A DNA stretch of 64,000 bases from CAVOAK01 sp965217615. Lineage in GTDB: Bacteria; Pseudomonadota; Alphaproteobacteria; UBA8366; CAVOAK01. The notes under the pieces are model-generated. The model saw nothing but the letters and a program-made list of their open reading frames with translations. It did no database searches and had not been told where the DNA came from. Where the stretch lies: the NCBI GenBank assembly GCA_965217615.1, contig CBDCIT010000030.1, forward strand, positions 186,001 through 250,000, in the 5' to 3' direction. Positions 1 to 7,935 of the stretch are shown here, piece by piece. The translations under genes and the position numbers were made by a program. The number at the start of each line of letters is the position of its first letter. Within the stretch, counting starts at the first letter, position 1.

Positions 1-105
1 GGTTGAGCGATGTTGGCCTGCAACAGCACAGGCACGTCGCTCGGAGATTCCGAGTTCGGCCTGGAGATGATCAACACACTGCCGGCGACGGGTGGGGCTT
101 AGCAA
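1..105 (-). CDS. IS3 transposase OrfB, N-terminal part only
   Basis: The minus strand encodes a peptide beginning around GKLLSPTRRRQCVDHL and continuing with SERRACAVAGQ, which is the typical start of IS3-family OrfB, the integrase-like subunit carrying the DDE catalytic core. It lies in the -1 frame relative to orfA and overlaps the orfA stop. It is therefore either reached by frameshifting or started at the TTG near 105. The catalytic core is outside the window. Confidence 0.65.
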   Translation of the reverse strand, partial: MLSPTRRRQCVDHLQAELGISERRACAVAGQHRST

Positions 106-378
106 TTTCCCTCAAGCGCCTCTTTCAAGATCAGCTTATCCAACGTCAGATCCGAGATCGCCTTCCCGAGACGGCTATTCTCCTTCTCCAGGTCCTTCAG
201 ACGCTTGGCGTGGTCAGTACGAAGGCCGCCATATTCCTTGCGCCAACGATAGTAACTCTGCTCCGATACGCCGAGCGTGCGACAAGCTTGACCAACCGAC
301 TGGCCCTGCGCCAAGGCCACCTCGGCTTCGCGCAACATGCTGATAATCTGTTCCGGGGTGTAGCGTTTACGGCTCATT
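99..378 (-). CDS. IS3 transposase OrfA
   Basis: This 92-residue protein starts MSRKRYTPEQIISMLREAE and has the helix-turn-helix of IS3 OrfA (TLGVSEQSYYRWRKEYGG). A C-terminal leucine-zipper-like coiled coil follows (KDLEKENSRLGKAISDLTL). OrfA binds the element ends and joins OrfB through frameshifting. The start at 378 is chosen because a strong GGAGG ribosome-binding site precedes this ATG; the reading frame remains open further upstream. Confidence 0.85.
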
Positions 379-649
379 TTGTCCTCCTTTCGAGGGGCAA
401 AATGGGCCAAACTCTTCAATAAATCTGGACCACTTTTAGGGGGTCACTCCAGGGTTCGCACCCACCAGGAAAACGCGCCTTTCCACGGCGCACTGAGAAA
501 TCATGGACTAACGCGGCCGATACGCATGCAATCACGATGGAGAAGAAGTCAAAACAAAATTGGTTCCTCCTCCGGAATCGAGAAGAGTTCAAGGGAGAGG
601 CGACGCAGCCGTGTACAAGAATCTGCATCGTCTGTGTTATGCTACCCTC

Positions 650-1384
650 ATGCGCGTTCTCGTGTTTCAGCACATCCCGGTGGAGCATCCCGGCGTCTTT
701 CGTGAGTTTCTCGTTGTGGACGGACATAGCTGGCTGGCCGTTGAACTGGATACCGGTGAGGCTATACCCGACCTCGGCGATTTCCACATGCTCTGGGTCA
801 TGGGCGGGCCCATGGATACTTGGCAGGAGGACGACTATCCATGGCTCATCGACGAGAAGATGGCGATCCGGGAAGCGGTGTACGAGCGCAAGATGCCGTT
901 TCTTGGCATCTGTCTGGGCGCTCAGCTTCTGGCCGATGCATTGGGCGGAACCACCGGCCCCATGAGGACATCCGAAGTCGGGGTCATGGAGGTAGGTCTG
1001 ACGGAGGAAGGGCTGGTTGACCCGCTGTTTGACGGGTTCGCATCGAACCTGCGTTGCCTTCAATGGCACTCCTACGAGGTACGCGAGACACCACCGGGCG
1101 CACGGGTCCTGTGTGAGTCTCCGCTTTGTCATGTTCAAGCCTTTGCGGTGGGCGATAGGGCGTACGGCATCCAGTTCCACGTCGAGCAGACCCAGCAGAC
1201 CGTTCCCGAATGGGCCGAGGTTCCCGCTTATCGCGATGCTCTCGAACAGACCCTGGGACCGGGTGCCCTGGAAGCCTTTGAGTCGGAAGTCGCGGAAAAT
1301 CTTCCTGAGTTCAACGCCGATGCAGAGCGGCTGTATCGCAATTTCCTTGATCTGTGTGCGACGCCCTCGAAATCGACGTCGTGA
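650..1384 (+). CDS. class I glutamine amidotransferase
   Basis: This 244-residue protein is a stand-alone class I glutamine amidotransferase, which releases ammonia from glutamine or acts as a gamma-glutamyl hydrolase. The nucleophile elbow GICLGAQ places the catalytic Cys at about residue 88, and FHVEQ supplies His177 and Glu179. An oxyanion-type MGGPMDTW motif lies near residue 51. The start MRVLVFQHIP fits the family, and the open frame upstream shows no homology. Its end overlaps the following glycosyltransferase by 31 bases, suggesting coupled translation. The acceptor substrate cannot be read from the sequence. Confidence 0.85.
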   Translation: MRVLVFQHIPVEHPGVFREFLVVDGHSWLAVELDTGEAIPDLGDFHMLWVMGGPMDTWQEDDYPWLIDEKMAIREAVYERKMPFLGICLGAQLLADALGGTTGPMRTSEVGVMEVGLTEEGLVDPLFDGFASNLRCLQWHSYEVRETPPGARVLCESPLCHVQAFAVGDRAYGIQFHVEQTQQTVPEWAEVPAYRDALEQTLGPGALEAFESEVAENLPEFNADAERLYRNFLDLCATPSKSTS

Positions 1385-2049
1385 TCCCGACGTTGAATGC
1401 TGGAGAAACTCTAGCCCCGACGTTGCTGAGTTTGGCGGTCGCCCGCGACGCCGGCCTGATCAAATCGACCATCATAAGCGACGGCGGATCGACGGACCGG
1501 ACCGTCGAGGTCGCGAAGGCATGGGGTGCACAGGTCGAAGGAAGTGAAACGGGCCGCGGCCAGCAGCTCGCGGTCGGTGCGGCGGTTGCCGAGTCCCCGT
1601 GGATCCTGTTCCTCCACGCGGACACTAGGTTGACGTCGGGCTGGGAACAGGCCGCGCGCACCTTCATGACAATGGGGAACTCGCTAGACAAAGCTGCCGT
1701 CTTTTCGTTCGCACTCGACGACACGTCCTTCGCGGCGCGCGGTCTGGAACGGCTCGTAAGATGGCGTTGCCAGCTGGCGGCCCTCCCCTATGGAGATCAG
1801 GGATTGCTCATCTCCCGGAGCCTGTACAACGCCCTCGGCGGTTATCGCTCTATCCCGCTGATGGAGGATGTAGACATCGTGCGCCGCATCGGTCGCCATC
1901 GGCTCGTCGTGCTCACCGCGAAAGCGTCGACTTCAGCGGATCGCTATAGACGGGACGGTTACGTCCTCCGGGGGGTCAGGAACCTGTTCTGCCTAGCGCT
2001 GTATTTTTGCGGCGTGGCCCCGGCCACGATTGCCCGTCTCTACTGTTGA
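1354..2049 (+). CDS. family 2 glycosyltransferase, TIGR04283-like
   Basis: This GT-A fold glycosyltransferase of up to 231 residues has the N-terminal VVIPTLNAGETL strand, DGGSTD at about residues 43-48 and an HADTR acidic motif near 88-92, matching a nucleotide-sugar and metal-binding site. The wording FLHADTRL, the GDQGLLISR segment and the short length resemble the TIGR04283 group of small soluble glycosyltransferases. Translation starts at GTG 1354 inside the amidotransferase gene, or at GTG 1381. The acceptor is unknown. No transmembrane segment is obvious except a mildly hydrophobic tail. Confidence 0.82.
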   Translation: MCDALEIDVVIPTLNAGETLAPTLLSLAVARDAGLIKSTIISDGGSTDRTVEVAKAWGAQVEGSETGRGQQLAVGAAVAESPWILFLHADTRLTSGWEQAARTFMTMGNSLDKAAVFSFALDDTSFAARGLERLVRWRCQLAALPYGDQGLLISRSLYNALGGYRSIPLMEDVDIVRRIGRHRLVVLTAKASTSADRYRRDGYVLRGVRNLFCLALYFCGVAPATIARLYC

Positions 2050-2411
2050 TGCTCCCACATGCAGTCAGGCCGACATTTGACTATATTCGTCCGGGCGCCG
2101 AAAATTGATGGGATAATCGTGTTGCCACGTTCGGGGGGGGGGGCTTACAGGTTCTGAGAGAGTGTTTCGGAGCGTTCCGCCGCGCGTAACGATTTTGTCA
2201 TATGGGAAGGCGCAGGCGATAGCACTACACCGAGCCCGGCCGCGGTTGGGCTGAAGAGGGAAACGCCGCTGGCCTAGGTGACAGCCTACCGGGACAACCA
2301 ACTGGTTGCTGAGCAAGCAATGTATATGGGCAGAATAGTATGAACGAGTTCAACGAATGGCCGAGTAGGAGAGGTTCGGTAACGGCCCCCTCCTGCTCGG
2401 CCGGTTAATTT
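2050..2411. other. intergenic region with poly-G tract and 3' hairpin
   Basis: No convincing gene lies in these 362 bases. A run of about eleven G residues occurs near 2133-2143. The last part holds the hairpin listed separately. Short open frames here have no recognisable features. Confidence 0.6.
2359..2402 (-). terminator. hairpin downstream of peroxiredoxin
   Basis: The arm at 2359-2371 (GGCCGAGTAGGAG) pairs with CTCCTGCTCGGCC at 2390-2402, giving a 13-bp stem with one G-U type position and an 18-base loop. It starts 10 bases beyond the stop of the minus-strand peroxiredoxin gene. No clear U-run follows, so it could be a terminator or a 3'-end stabilising stem. Confidence 0.55.
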
Positions 2412-2894
2412 CTACTGCTGTTCAAGGATCTTCTCGGCGCTGGATACCTCAAAGGTGCCGCTCTCGTCCACATTGAGAGCGCTCACGACGGCGTCATCGA
2501 CGATCATCGAATACCGTTGGGAGCGAACGCCCAAACCCCGCTCAGTCAGATCCAGTCCCAGCCCTAAGGCCTCGGCGAGGGCGCCACTGCTGTCCGCCAC
2601 CATCGTTACATTCTCACCGACGTTCCGATCCTCGCCCCAAGCATCCATGACAAAGACATCGTTCACAGACAGGCACACGATGGAGTCCACACCCTTCGCC
2701 TTGATGGCATCGGCGTTGGCGACGAAGCCGGGCAGATGCTTGGCCGAACATGTCGGGGTAAATGCACCGGGCACCGCAAAGGCCACGACCTTCTTTCCTT
2801 TGAACAGGTCACCGGTTGGGATTTGCTCGGAACCGGAGCGACCCATCACAGCAAGTGTTACATCTGGAACAGGATCGCCAACATTTACGGCCAT
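2412..2894 (-). CDS. peroxiredoxin, Prx5/redoxin type
   Basis: This 160-residue thiol peroxidase reduces hydrogen peroxide and organic peroxides. The active-site motif PGAFTPTCS puts the peroxidatic Cys at residue 49, and the thioredoxin fold continues with VNDVFVMDAWG and the family-typical QRYSMIVDD. The length matches Prx5 proteins. The start MAVNVGDPVPD has a good GGGAGG site just upstream; a longer frame begins seven codons earlier. It stands alone, with a stable hairpin after its stop codon. Confidence 0.92.
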   Translation of the reverse strand: MAVNVGDPVPDVTLAVMGRSGSEQIPTGDLFKGKKVVAFAVPGAFTPTCSAKHLPGFVANADAIKAKGVDSIVCLSVNDVFVMDAWGEDRNVGENVTMVADSSGALAEALGLGLDLTERGLGVRSQRYSMIVDDAVVSALNVDESGTFEVSSAEKILEQQ

Positions 2895-2957
2895 AAGAAC
2901 CTCCCTATCTGTCACGGACGAACAGATTGTGCGACCTCATATTCAACGCCGTGAAAT

Positions 2958-4046
2958 GGCTTTGGTGCATGGACCTGAGGATTAGTATATCTGGCTCCGC
3001 TTCCGTCTTTGAGAGTTTGTCATGCCTTTCAAGTTCCACGCATCGCGTCGCCACCATATCCCCAGAGCCAAATACCGGGTCATGAACTGGCCGGATTATG
3101 ACCGTGGTTTGGTTCGGCGCGGCGACATTCGTTTCTGGATTGATGAGCGCGCCCTGGAGCAATGGGACGCAGCCAAACGGCGAACTCCTGGTGGCCAGCG
3201 GCGGTTTTCAGAGTTGGCGATTTCCACGACACTGATGCTGGGGATGGTCTTCAGACTGCCGCTGCGCCAGACGGAAGGCTTTGTGCGTTCCCTCGTGGAC
3301 TTTATGGGGTGCGATCTGCCGGTGCCGGATCACACCACGCTGTCGCGGCGGCGGCGAACGGTGGATGTCGTTGTGGAAACTAGCGCGAACAAATGGCCTA
3401 CGGATATCGTGCTGGATTCCACGGGCCTGAAATTCTTTGGCGCTGGCGAGTGGGCTCGCGCCAAGCACGGTGAAACGCGGCGCTCGTGGCGCAAACTGCA
3501 TATCTCGGTTGACCCGGCCAGCAGCGAGATCCGGACGCATGAACTGACCGGTGACGACACGGCCGATGCGACGATGGCGGGACCGCTGGTCGCCGGTTCC
3601 GGTGGGATGATCCGGCACGTGTTTGCCGACGGCGCCTATGACGGGGAGCCCGTGACAAAAGCGATCCGAGAAGCTCGGCCACCGAATTCACCACCTGAAA
3701 TCATCGTCCCGCCACGCGCCACATCCATTCCTCCCCCGGACACCCCTCATGGCGGATCGGAACGGGAGCACCATGCGGCGGAGATCGCGTCGAAGGGAAG
3801 GATGAACTGGCAGAAACGACAGGGCTACGGATTGAGAGCGCTTGGCGAAACAGCCATGGCTCGCGTCAAGAGGCTCAACGGCGGCAAGCTCACCGCTCGC
3901 ACATTCCAATCCCAACAAACCGAAATCGCCATGCAGATCGACGCACTCAATCGCTCTATCCGTGCGGCGAAACCAAACACAATCAGGATCCGCTAACCAA
4001 CCGGGGAATGGGCGATCACACCATCGCGGCTCCATGCACCAAAGCC
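2958..4046 (+). mobile_element. IS5-family element with perfect 16-bp ends
   Basis: GGCTTTGGTGCATGGA at 2958-2973 is an exact inverted copy of 4031-4046, enclosing one transposase gene in a 1089-bp element. Length, terminal sequence starting GGCTTTG and the transposase type fit the IS903-like part of IS5. No target duplication is evident in the flanking bases, so one flank may have been rearranged. Confidence 0.9.
3022..3996 (+). CDS. IS5-family DDE transposase
   Basis: This 324-residue transposase appears intact. Candidate catalytic residues are Asp132 (VLDSTGLK), Asp203 (FADGAYD) and Glu276 (GETAMARVKR), with the YREK-like region after the glutamate as in IS5 enzymes. An N-terminal helical region (FSELAISTTLMLGMVFRLPLRQTEGF) matches the family DNA-binding part. 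It fills the element between the two 16-bp inverted repeats. Confidence 0.92.
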   Translation: MPFKFHASRRHHIPRAKYRVMNWPDYDRGLVRRGDIRFWIDERALEQWDAAKRRTPGGQRRFSELAISTTLMLGMVFRLPLRQTEGFVRSLVDFMGCDLPVPDHTTLSRRRRTVDVVVETSANKWPTDIVLDSTGLKFFGAGEWARAKHGETRRSWRKLHISVDPASSEIRTHELTGDDTADATMAGPLVAGSGGMIRHVFADGAYDGEPVTKAIREARPPNSPPEIIVPPRATSIPPPDTPHGGSEREHHAAEIASKGRMNWQKRQGYGLRALGETAMARVKRLNGGKLTARTFQSQQTEIAMQIDALNRSIRAAKPNTIRIR

Positions 4047-4103
4047 CTGTTTCGCCATCAAATCGTCGTTACCCTCGCAAGTTTGTATCCGCTTTCCATC
4101 TGG

Positions 4104-5123
4104 TCAGGCGGGCGTCGGTCGGTAGATACGCTCGTATCTGAGCAGTGCCCAGGCGACGCGGGCTGTCTTATTGGCCATGGCGACCAGCACGACGTTTGTC
4201 GGCCGCCGCGCCAGGAGCCGGTCGCTCCAGCCAGGCCCCGTGCCCGGCTTGGCGCGGCGCCAGCGCAGCACGCTTCGCGCACCATGCACGAGCAAGCGCC
4301 TGATATAGCCATCCCCGCGCTTCGAGATCCGCCCCAGCCTGTCCTTGCCGCCACTCGAGTGTTGTCGGGGCACCAGACCGAGCCAGGCCGAGAGCTGTCG
4401 GCCCGAGCGGAACTGCGCGCCATCGCCGATCGTCGCGACCAGCGCCGTCGCGGTGATGACACCGACGCCGGGGATCGTCGCAAGCCGGCGGCTCGCCTGG
4501 TTGGATCGGTGCCAAGCCAAAAGCGTCGCCTCCAGCTGCTTGATCCGGGCCTGAGCGGAATGGAGCTGCTCAACCAGAGAGCCAAGCGCCTCGCGTGCCA
4601 GAGGGGGCAGTCGCACATCACCGGGATCTTCGATGATGGCAACCAGTTCCTCCACCTTCGACGCCCCTTGAGCGACGATCAGTCCGAGCTCCGCACAGTG
4701 GCCGCGAAGCGCATTGATCACCATCGTGCGTTGACGGACCAACAGCTCACGGGCCCGGTGCAGCATCAAAACCGATTGCTGCTCGGCGCTTTTCGCCGGC
4801 GCAAAGCGCATCGTCGGACGCGTCACCGCCTCGCAGATCGCTTCCGCATCCGCCGCGTCGTTCTTGTTCGTCTTGACGAAGGGGCGAACGTATTGAGGCG
4901 GGATCAGCCGGACCTCATGGCCCAGCGCTTGTATCTCACGCGCCCAGTAGTGCGCACTGGCGCAGGCTTCCATGCCGACAAGACAGGATGGCAATCCGGC
5001 GAAGAACGCCAACACCTTCCCGCGGCGCAGCTTCCGCCGTAGTACCGCTCGCCCCTCACCATCAGCACCGTGAACCTGGAACACCGTCTTTGCCAGATCA
5101 AAACCGATTGTTGTAATATCCAT
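4104..5123 (-). CDS. IS110-family transposase
   Basis: This 339-residue protein has the RuvC-like N-terminal DEDD domain of IS110 (IGFDLAKTVFQVHG, then KTNKNDAADAEAICEA) and the C-terminal Transposase_20 helix-hairpin segment (LATIPGVGVITATALVA, then RLGRISKRGDGYIRRLL). IS110 enzymes move elements with little or no inverted repeat and are guided by a bridge RNA from non-coding flanks. The ends cannot be fixed here by repeats. The start at 5123 (MDITTIGFDLA) is chosen by homology. About 140 non-coding bases lie upstream. Confidence 0.92.
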   Translation of the reverse strand: MDITTIGFDLAKTVFQVHGADGEGRAVLRRKLRRGKVLAFFAGLPSCLVGMEACASAHYWAREIQALGHEVRLIPPQYVRPFVKTNKNDAADAEAICEAVTRPTMRFAPAKSAEQQSVLMLHRARELLVRQRTMVINALRGHCAELGLIVAQGASKVEELVAIIEDPGDVRLPPLAREALGSLVEQLHSAQARIKQLEATLLAWHRSNQASRRLATIPGVGVITATALVATIGDGAQFRSGRQLSAWLGLVPRQHSSGGKDRLGRISKRGDGYIRRLLVHGARSVLRWRRAKPGTGPGWSDRLLARRPTNVVLVAMANKTARVAWALLRYERIYRPTPA

Positions 5124-5261
5124 CGTGGACGCTCCCTCTGTCTGGAGTTCAAACCAAACTCCATTCTGGCGCACTCGACGCCGAAAAGGGGGCGTCCATA
5201 CCATCAAGTTAACTGATTATAGGCTGTTTTAGGCATCTCACCATGAGGCTAAGCCATTGAA

Positions 5262-6619
5262 TGTCGCTAACACACGATATGACCGGTCTATGTAACAGAT
5301 GATCTGTCCGGTTTTAGATTTCCTCCAAATCTGGAGGAATCGGATGCGCCGGACGGAGCAGTTGCAGGGACTGAGATTGATGAAGTTCGAGGATGTCTAC
5401 GGACGTTGTTATCGGGGTGATTTGAGCCAAGCCGAGGCCTCGGAGATCCTGGGCATGTCGGAGCGGACGTTCCGGCGCTGGCGGGAGCGCTATGAGGCCG
5501 AGGGTGCCGAGGGTTTGTACGACCGGCGCCTTGGGCGGGTCTCGGCGCGCCGCGCGCCGGTGGACGAGGTGATGCGGGTGCTGGAGCTGTTCGAGACGCG
5601 CTACCCGGACTTCACGGCCAAGCACTTCCACGAGAAGCTGGTCTGCGAGCATGGCTTCGGGCTGAGCTACAACTGGCTTCGCCTGAGCTTGCAGGCGCAC
5701 GGCAAGATCAAGCCGGCGCCCAGGCGCGGGGCGCACCGCCGGAAGCGGCCGCGCCGACCGGTGGTGGGGATGATGCTGCACCAGGACGGCTCGAGCCACG
5801 AGTGGGTTGCGGGCCAGTGGTGGGATCTGATCGTGACCATGGACGATGCGACATCGGAGGTCTATTCGGGCTTCTTCGTTGCCGAGGAGGGCACGATGAG
5901 CACGTTCCGCGGGCTCGGCGAGGTGATCGCCGAAAACGGGCTGTTCTGCTCGCTCTACGCCGATCGGGCCTCGCACTACTGGCACACGCCCGAGGCAGGC
6001 GGCGGTGTGGACAAGGACAACCCGACCCAGATCGGCCGGGCCTTGGCGCAGCTCGGCATCGAGTTGATCGCGGCCTATTCGCCGCAGGCCCGGGGCCGCT
6101 CGGAGCGCATGTTCGGGACCTTGCAGAAGCGCCTGCCCCAGGAGCTGCGCCTCGCCGGGATCGCCACCATGGCCGAGGCCAATCGCTTTCTCGAGGAGCT
6201 CTTCTGGCCGGCGCACAACGCCCGCTTCGCCCGCCCGGCCGCGGACACCGGCTCGGCCTTCGTGGCTTTTGCCGGCACGCTCGAGGACATCCTCTGCGCC
6301 CAGGAGGACCGCGTCGTCGCGGGCGACAACACCGTGCGCTACAGTGCGCTACAAGAACCGCACGCTGCAGATCCCGGCCGATCGCCACCGCCACCACTAC
6401 GTCAAGGCGCAGGTCCGGGTGCACGAATATCCCGACGGCCACCTGGCCGTCTTCCACGGACCCAGGTGTCTGGCGCGCTACCGCGCCGACGGCGAAACCA
6501 TCGACGACGACAGGCTCCAGGCCGCGTGACCCGCTTCGACGCGACCGAGCCAAACCACCACAACAGAAGCGGTCAATTCATATGGCACATAAAGCGGTCA
6601 ACTCAGTTTGTTATCGACA
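5262..6619 (+). mobile_element. IS1202-like element, copy 1
   Basis: The ends are imperfect inverted repeats: TGTCGCTAACACACGATA on the left and TGTCGATAACAAACTGAG read inward from the right. A 17-bp direct repeat, GAGGCTAAGCCATTGAA, flanks the element at 5245-5261 and 6620-6636. Long target duplications of 15-17 bp are, from memory, a hallmark of one subgroup of the IS1202 family (formerly ISNCY). The 1358-bp copy equals copy 2 plus a 10-bp duplication minus one base. Confidence 0.85.
5344..6529 (+). pseudogene. IS1202-like DDE transposase, frameshifted
   Basis: The intact ancestor would start MRRTEQLQGLRLMKFEDVYGR and end TIDDDRLQAA. It has an N-terminal helix-turn-helix (LSQAEASEILGMSERTFRRWRERYE) and an integrase-type core with HQDGSSHEW, VTMDDATSEVYSG and a QARGRSERMFGTLQ glutamate region. 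At about 6341-6352 the ten bases GTGCGCTACA are duplicated, shifting the frame before the last 60 residues (KNRTLQIPADRHRHHY onward), which survive in another frame. The copy is therefore probably inactive unless the tail is dispensable. Confidence 0.88.
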
Positions 6620-6651
6620 GAGGCTAAGCCATTGAAATTGCTTAGACCAGC

Positions 6652-6701
6652 CTTTGACAATTTACCGATAATTCGGAGTTAATCCGGTAAACTTGACAAA
6701 G
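6652..6701. repeat. interrupted inverted repeat next to recombinase remnant
   Basis: CTTTGACAATTTACCG (6652-6667) is nearly the reverse complement of CGGTAAACTTGACAAAG (6685-6701), separated by 17 bases. The arms differ by one base and one insertion. It lies just upstream of a tyrosine-recombinase fragment. It could be a recombination site, a terminator or an element end; nothing decides between these. Confidence 0.5.
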
Positions 6702-6708
6702 CCCCCAG

Positions 6709-6840
6709 GTGCAAACAACAGCGCGCTACACGCATCTGGTGCTGGACTCGATTCAGACTGCTGCTGCGCGCATCACAGGAAGCATCGGCGAGAACCTCTT
6801 GGGTGATCACGATGCCGGTTCCCTGTTCGTCAAGAATTGA
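6709..6840 (+). pseudogene. tyrosine recombinase/integrase, C-terminal remnant
   Basis: Only the last 43 codons remain: TTARYTHLVLDS followed by IQTAAARITGSIGENLL and a stop. The TTARYTHL string is the conserved active-site tyrosine region of phage-type integrases. All upstream catalytic residues are absent; the IS1202-like element and an inverted repeat occupy that side. It is a relic of an integrated island or of an Xer-like module. Confidence 0.75.
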
Positions 6841-6916
6841 GTCTCGGAACGGGTTGCGTAGCTTGTGCGGTGTATGATAAATACAATCTGGTTATATTAA
6901 CTGGTTGGAAAATGCG

Positions 6917-7168
6917 ATGCGCACCATACAAGCCACCGAAGCCAAGGCACGCTTGGCAGAACTCCTCCGGACGGTCGAGCACGGAGAGACCGTGGCGATT
7001 ACCCGACATGGCGAAACGATAGCGCATGTGATTCCGGCGCCCGCGGACGAGCATACCGACCATAAGCAAGTAGTAGCCCGCTTTCGCCGCCGCCGTGACG
7101 AATGGCAACCTGTTGCTATGTCCATCGACGATATTCTCCTAGCACGCCATCACGGCCATCGCCTGTGA
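6917..7168 (+). CDS. Phd/YefM-type antitoxin
   Basis: This 83-residue protein starts MRTIQATEAKARLAELLRTVEHGETVAITRHGETIAHVIP, the dimerising and DNA-binding fold of Phd/YefM antitoxins. Its C-terminus is basic and likely wraps the toxin. The start at 6917 fits the family; a TTG four codons earlier is possible. Its stop overlaps the toxin start (GTGA). Such antitoxins normally repress their own promoter, probably within 6841-6916. Confidence 0.88.
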   Translation: MRTIQATEAKARLAELLRTVEHGETVAITRHGETIAHVIPAPADEHTDHKQVVARFRRRRDEWQPVAMSIDDILLARHHGHRL

Positions 7169-7584
7169 GCCTCTTCGTCCTTGATGCATCGGTCGCCGTT
7201 GCATGGTTGTTGAGTGAGGAGACGGCGTCGAGGGCAGATTTGGCGTTGGTGCGTCTGGAAGACGATGAAGCACTGGTTCCGCATCTATGGCATTTGGAAC
7301 TGCGCAACGGCCTCCTTGTCGCGGTCCGGCGAGGCCGATTTATCGCAGACGGACCGGCGGAGCGACTGAACGCTTTATATGACCTGCCCATTCGTACCGA
7401 TATGGAACCAGATATGGACATCGCATTCGCCCTGGCCGAGAAACACGGTTTGTCGTTCTACGACGCCATCTATCTGGAACTGGCAAAAAGATACACGGCG
7501 CCGCTCGCAACGCTTGACAAGGCTCTCGCTCAGGCCGCGGCCGATGAAGGTCTGCACTTGGTCTGTGATCACGATGCAACGTAA
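7165..7584 (+). CDS. vapC: VapC-type PIN-domain toxin
   Basis: This 139-residue PIN ribonuclease begins MSLFVLDASVAVAWLLSEET. Acidic metal-binding residues are visible as Asp7, Glu45 (WHLELRN), Asp100 (FYDAIYLELA) and Asp118 (ATLDKAL), as expected for VapC toxins that cleave tRNA or rRNA. It starts with GTG at 7165, one base before the antitoxin stop, so the pair is translationally coupled. All four acidic positions are intact. Confidence 0.9.
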   Translation: MSLFVLDASVAVAWLLSEETASRADLALVRLEDDEALVPHLWHLELRNGLLVAVRRGRFIADGPAERLNALYDLPIRTDMEPDMDIAFALAEKHGLSFYDAIYLELAKRYTAPLATLDKALAQAAADEGLHLVCDHDAT

Positions 7585-7608
7585 CTGTTGTGCATTGAGC
7601 GGAGGGAG

Positions 7609-7917
7609 ATGAAGCTATTCGGAAGTTTCGAAAAGCTGCGCCAAGTTTGCCCGGACAATATCGTGCATAGAAAGAAAGAAGATAAGAGGTACGGCTATCT
7701 GCCCGATATCAATATTTCCGTGCAGGGGGAAGAATCCAATGCGGCATGTCGTAGCGTCATCGTGCTGGCGCGAAGCCTCAGGATCGAGATTGACACTTCC
7801 ATTATTTGGCGTCCGAGGGACAAGACCACCTTCCCCGGCGAACGGAGCCAGTTGACCATCCGCTCGCGGCAGGCGCAGGACGCGATTACAGCGGTCGCTG
7901 AGACAGTTGCCAGTTAG
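7609..7917 (+). CDS. hypothetical protein
   Basis: This 102-residue protein (MKLFGSFEKLRQVCPDNIVHRKKEDKRYGYLPDINISVQ...) has a GGAGGG site immediately upstream of ATG 7609. I do not recognise a family. It is basic in the first third, shows no signal peptide or membrane segment, and ends 18 bases before the nuclease-helicase gene. It may be co-transcribed with that gene. Confidence 0.55.
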   Translation: MKLFGSFEKLRQVCPDNIVHRKKEDKRYGYLPDINISVQGEESNAACRSVIVLARSLRIEIDTSIIWRPRDKTTFPGERSQLTIRSRQAQDAITAVAETVAS

Positions 7918-7935
7918 CGGCAAAAAGCTTCATCG

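Larger units (their letters stand above)
1..446 (-). mobile_element. IS3-family insertion sequence, partial
   Basis: The element runs off the left edge of the window. It contains orfA and the first codons of orfB in the -1 frame, the arrangement of IS3 elements that use programmed -1 frameshifting. The outer end is placed at a TGACCCCCT-type terminus, read on the minus strand, about 68 bases upstream of orfA. The other end and any target duplication are outside the window, so the boundary at 446 is inferred. Confidence 0.7.

Noticed and set aside
416..1180. 254-codon minus-strand frame over the amidotransferase
   Set aside because: The plus strand has catalytic Cys, His and Glu motifs; the minus frame has none.
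5314..6216. 300-codon minus-strand frame opposite the IS1202-like transposase, and its longer twin at 30117-31190
   Set aside because: Both are antisense to the transposase and show no motif; the length follows from high GC at third positions.
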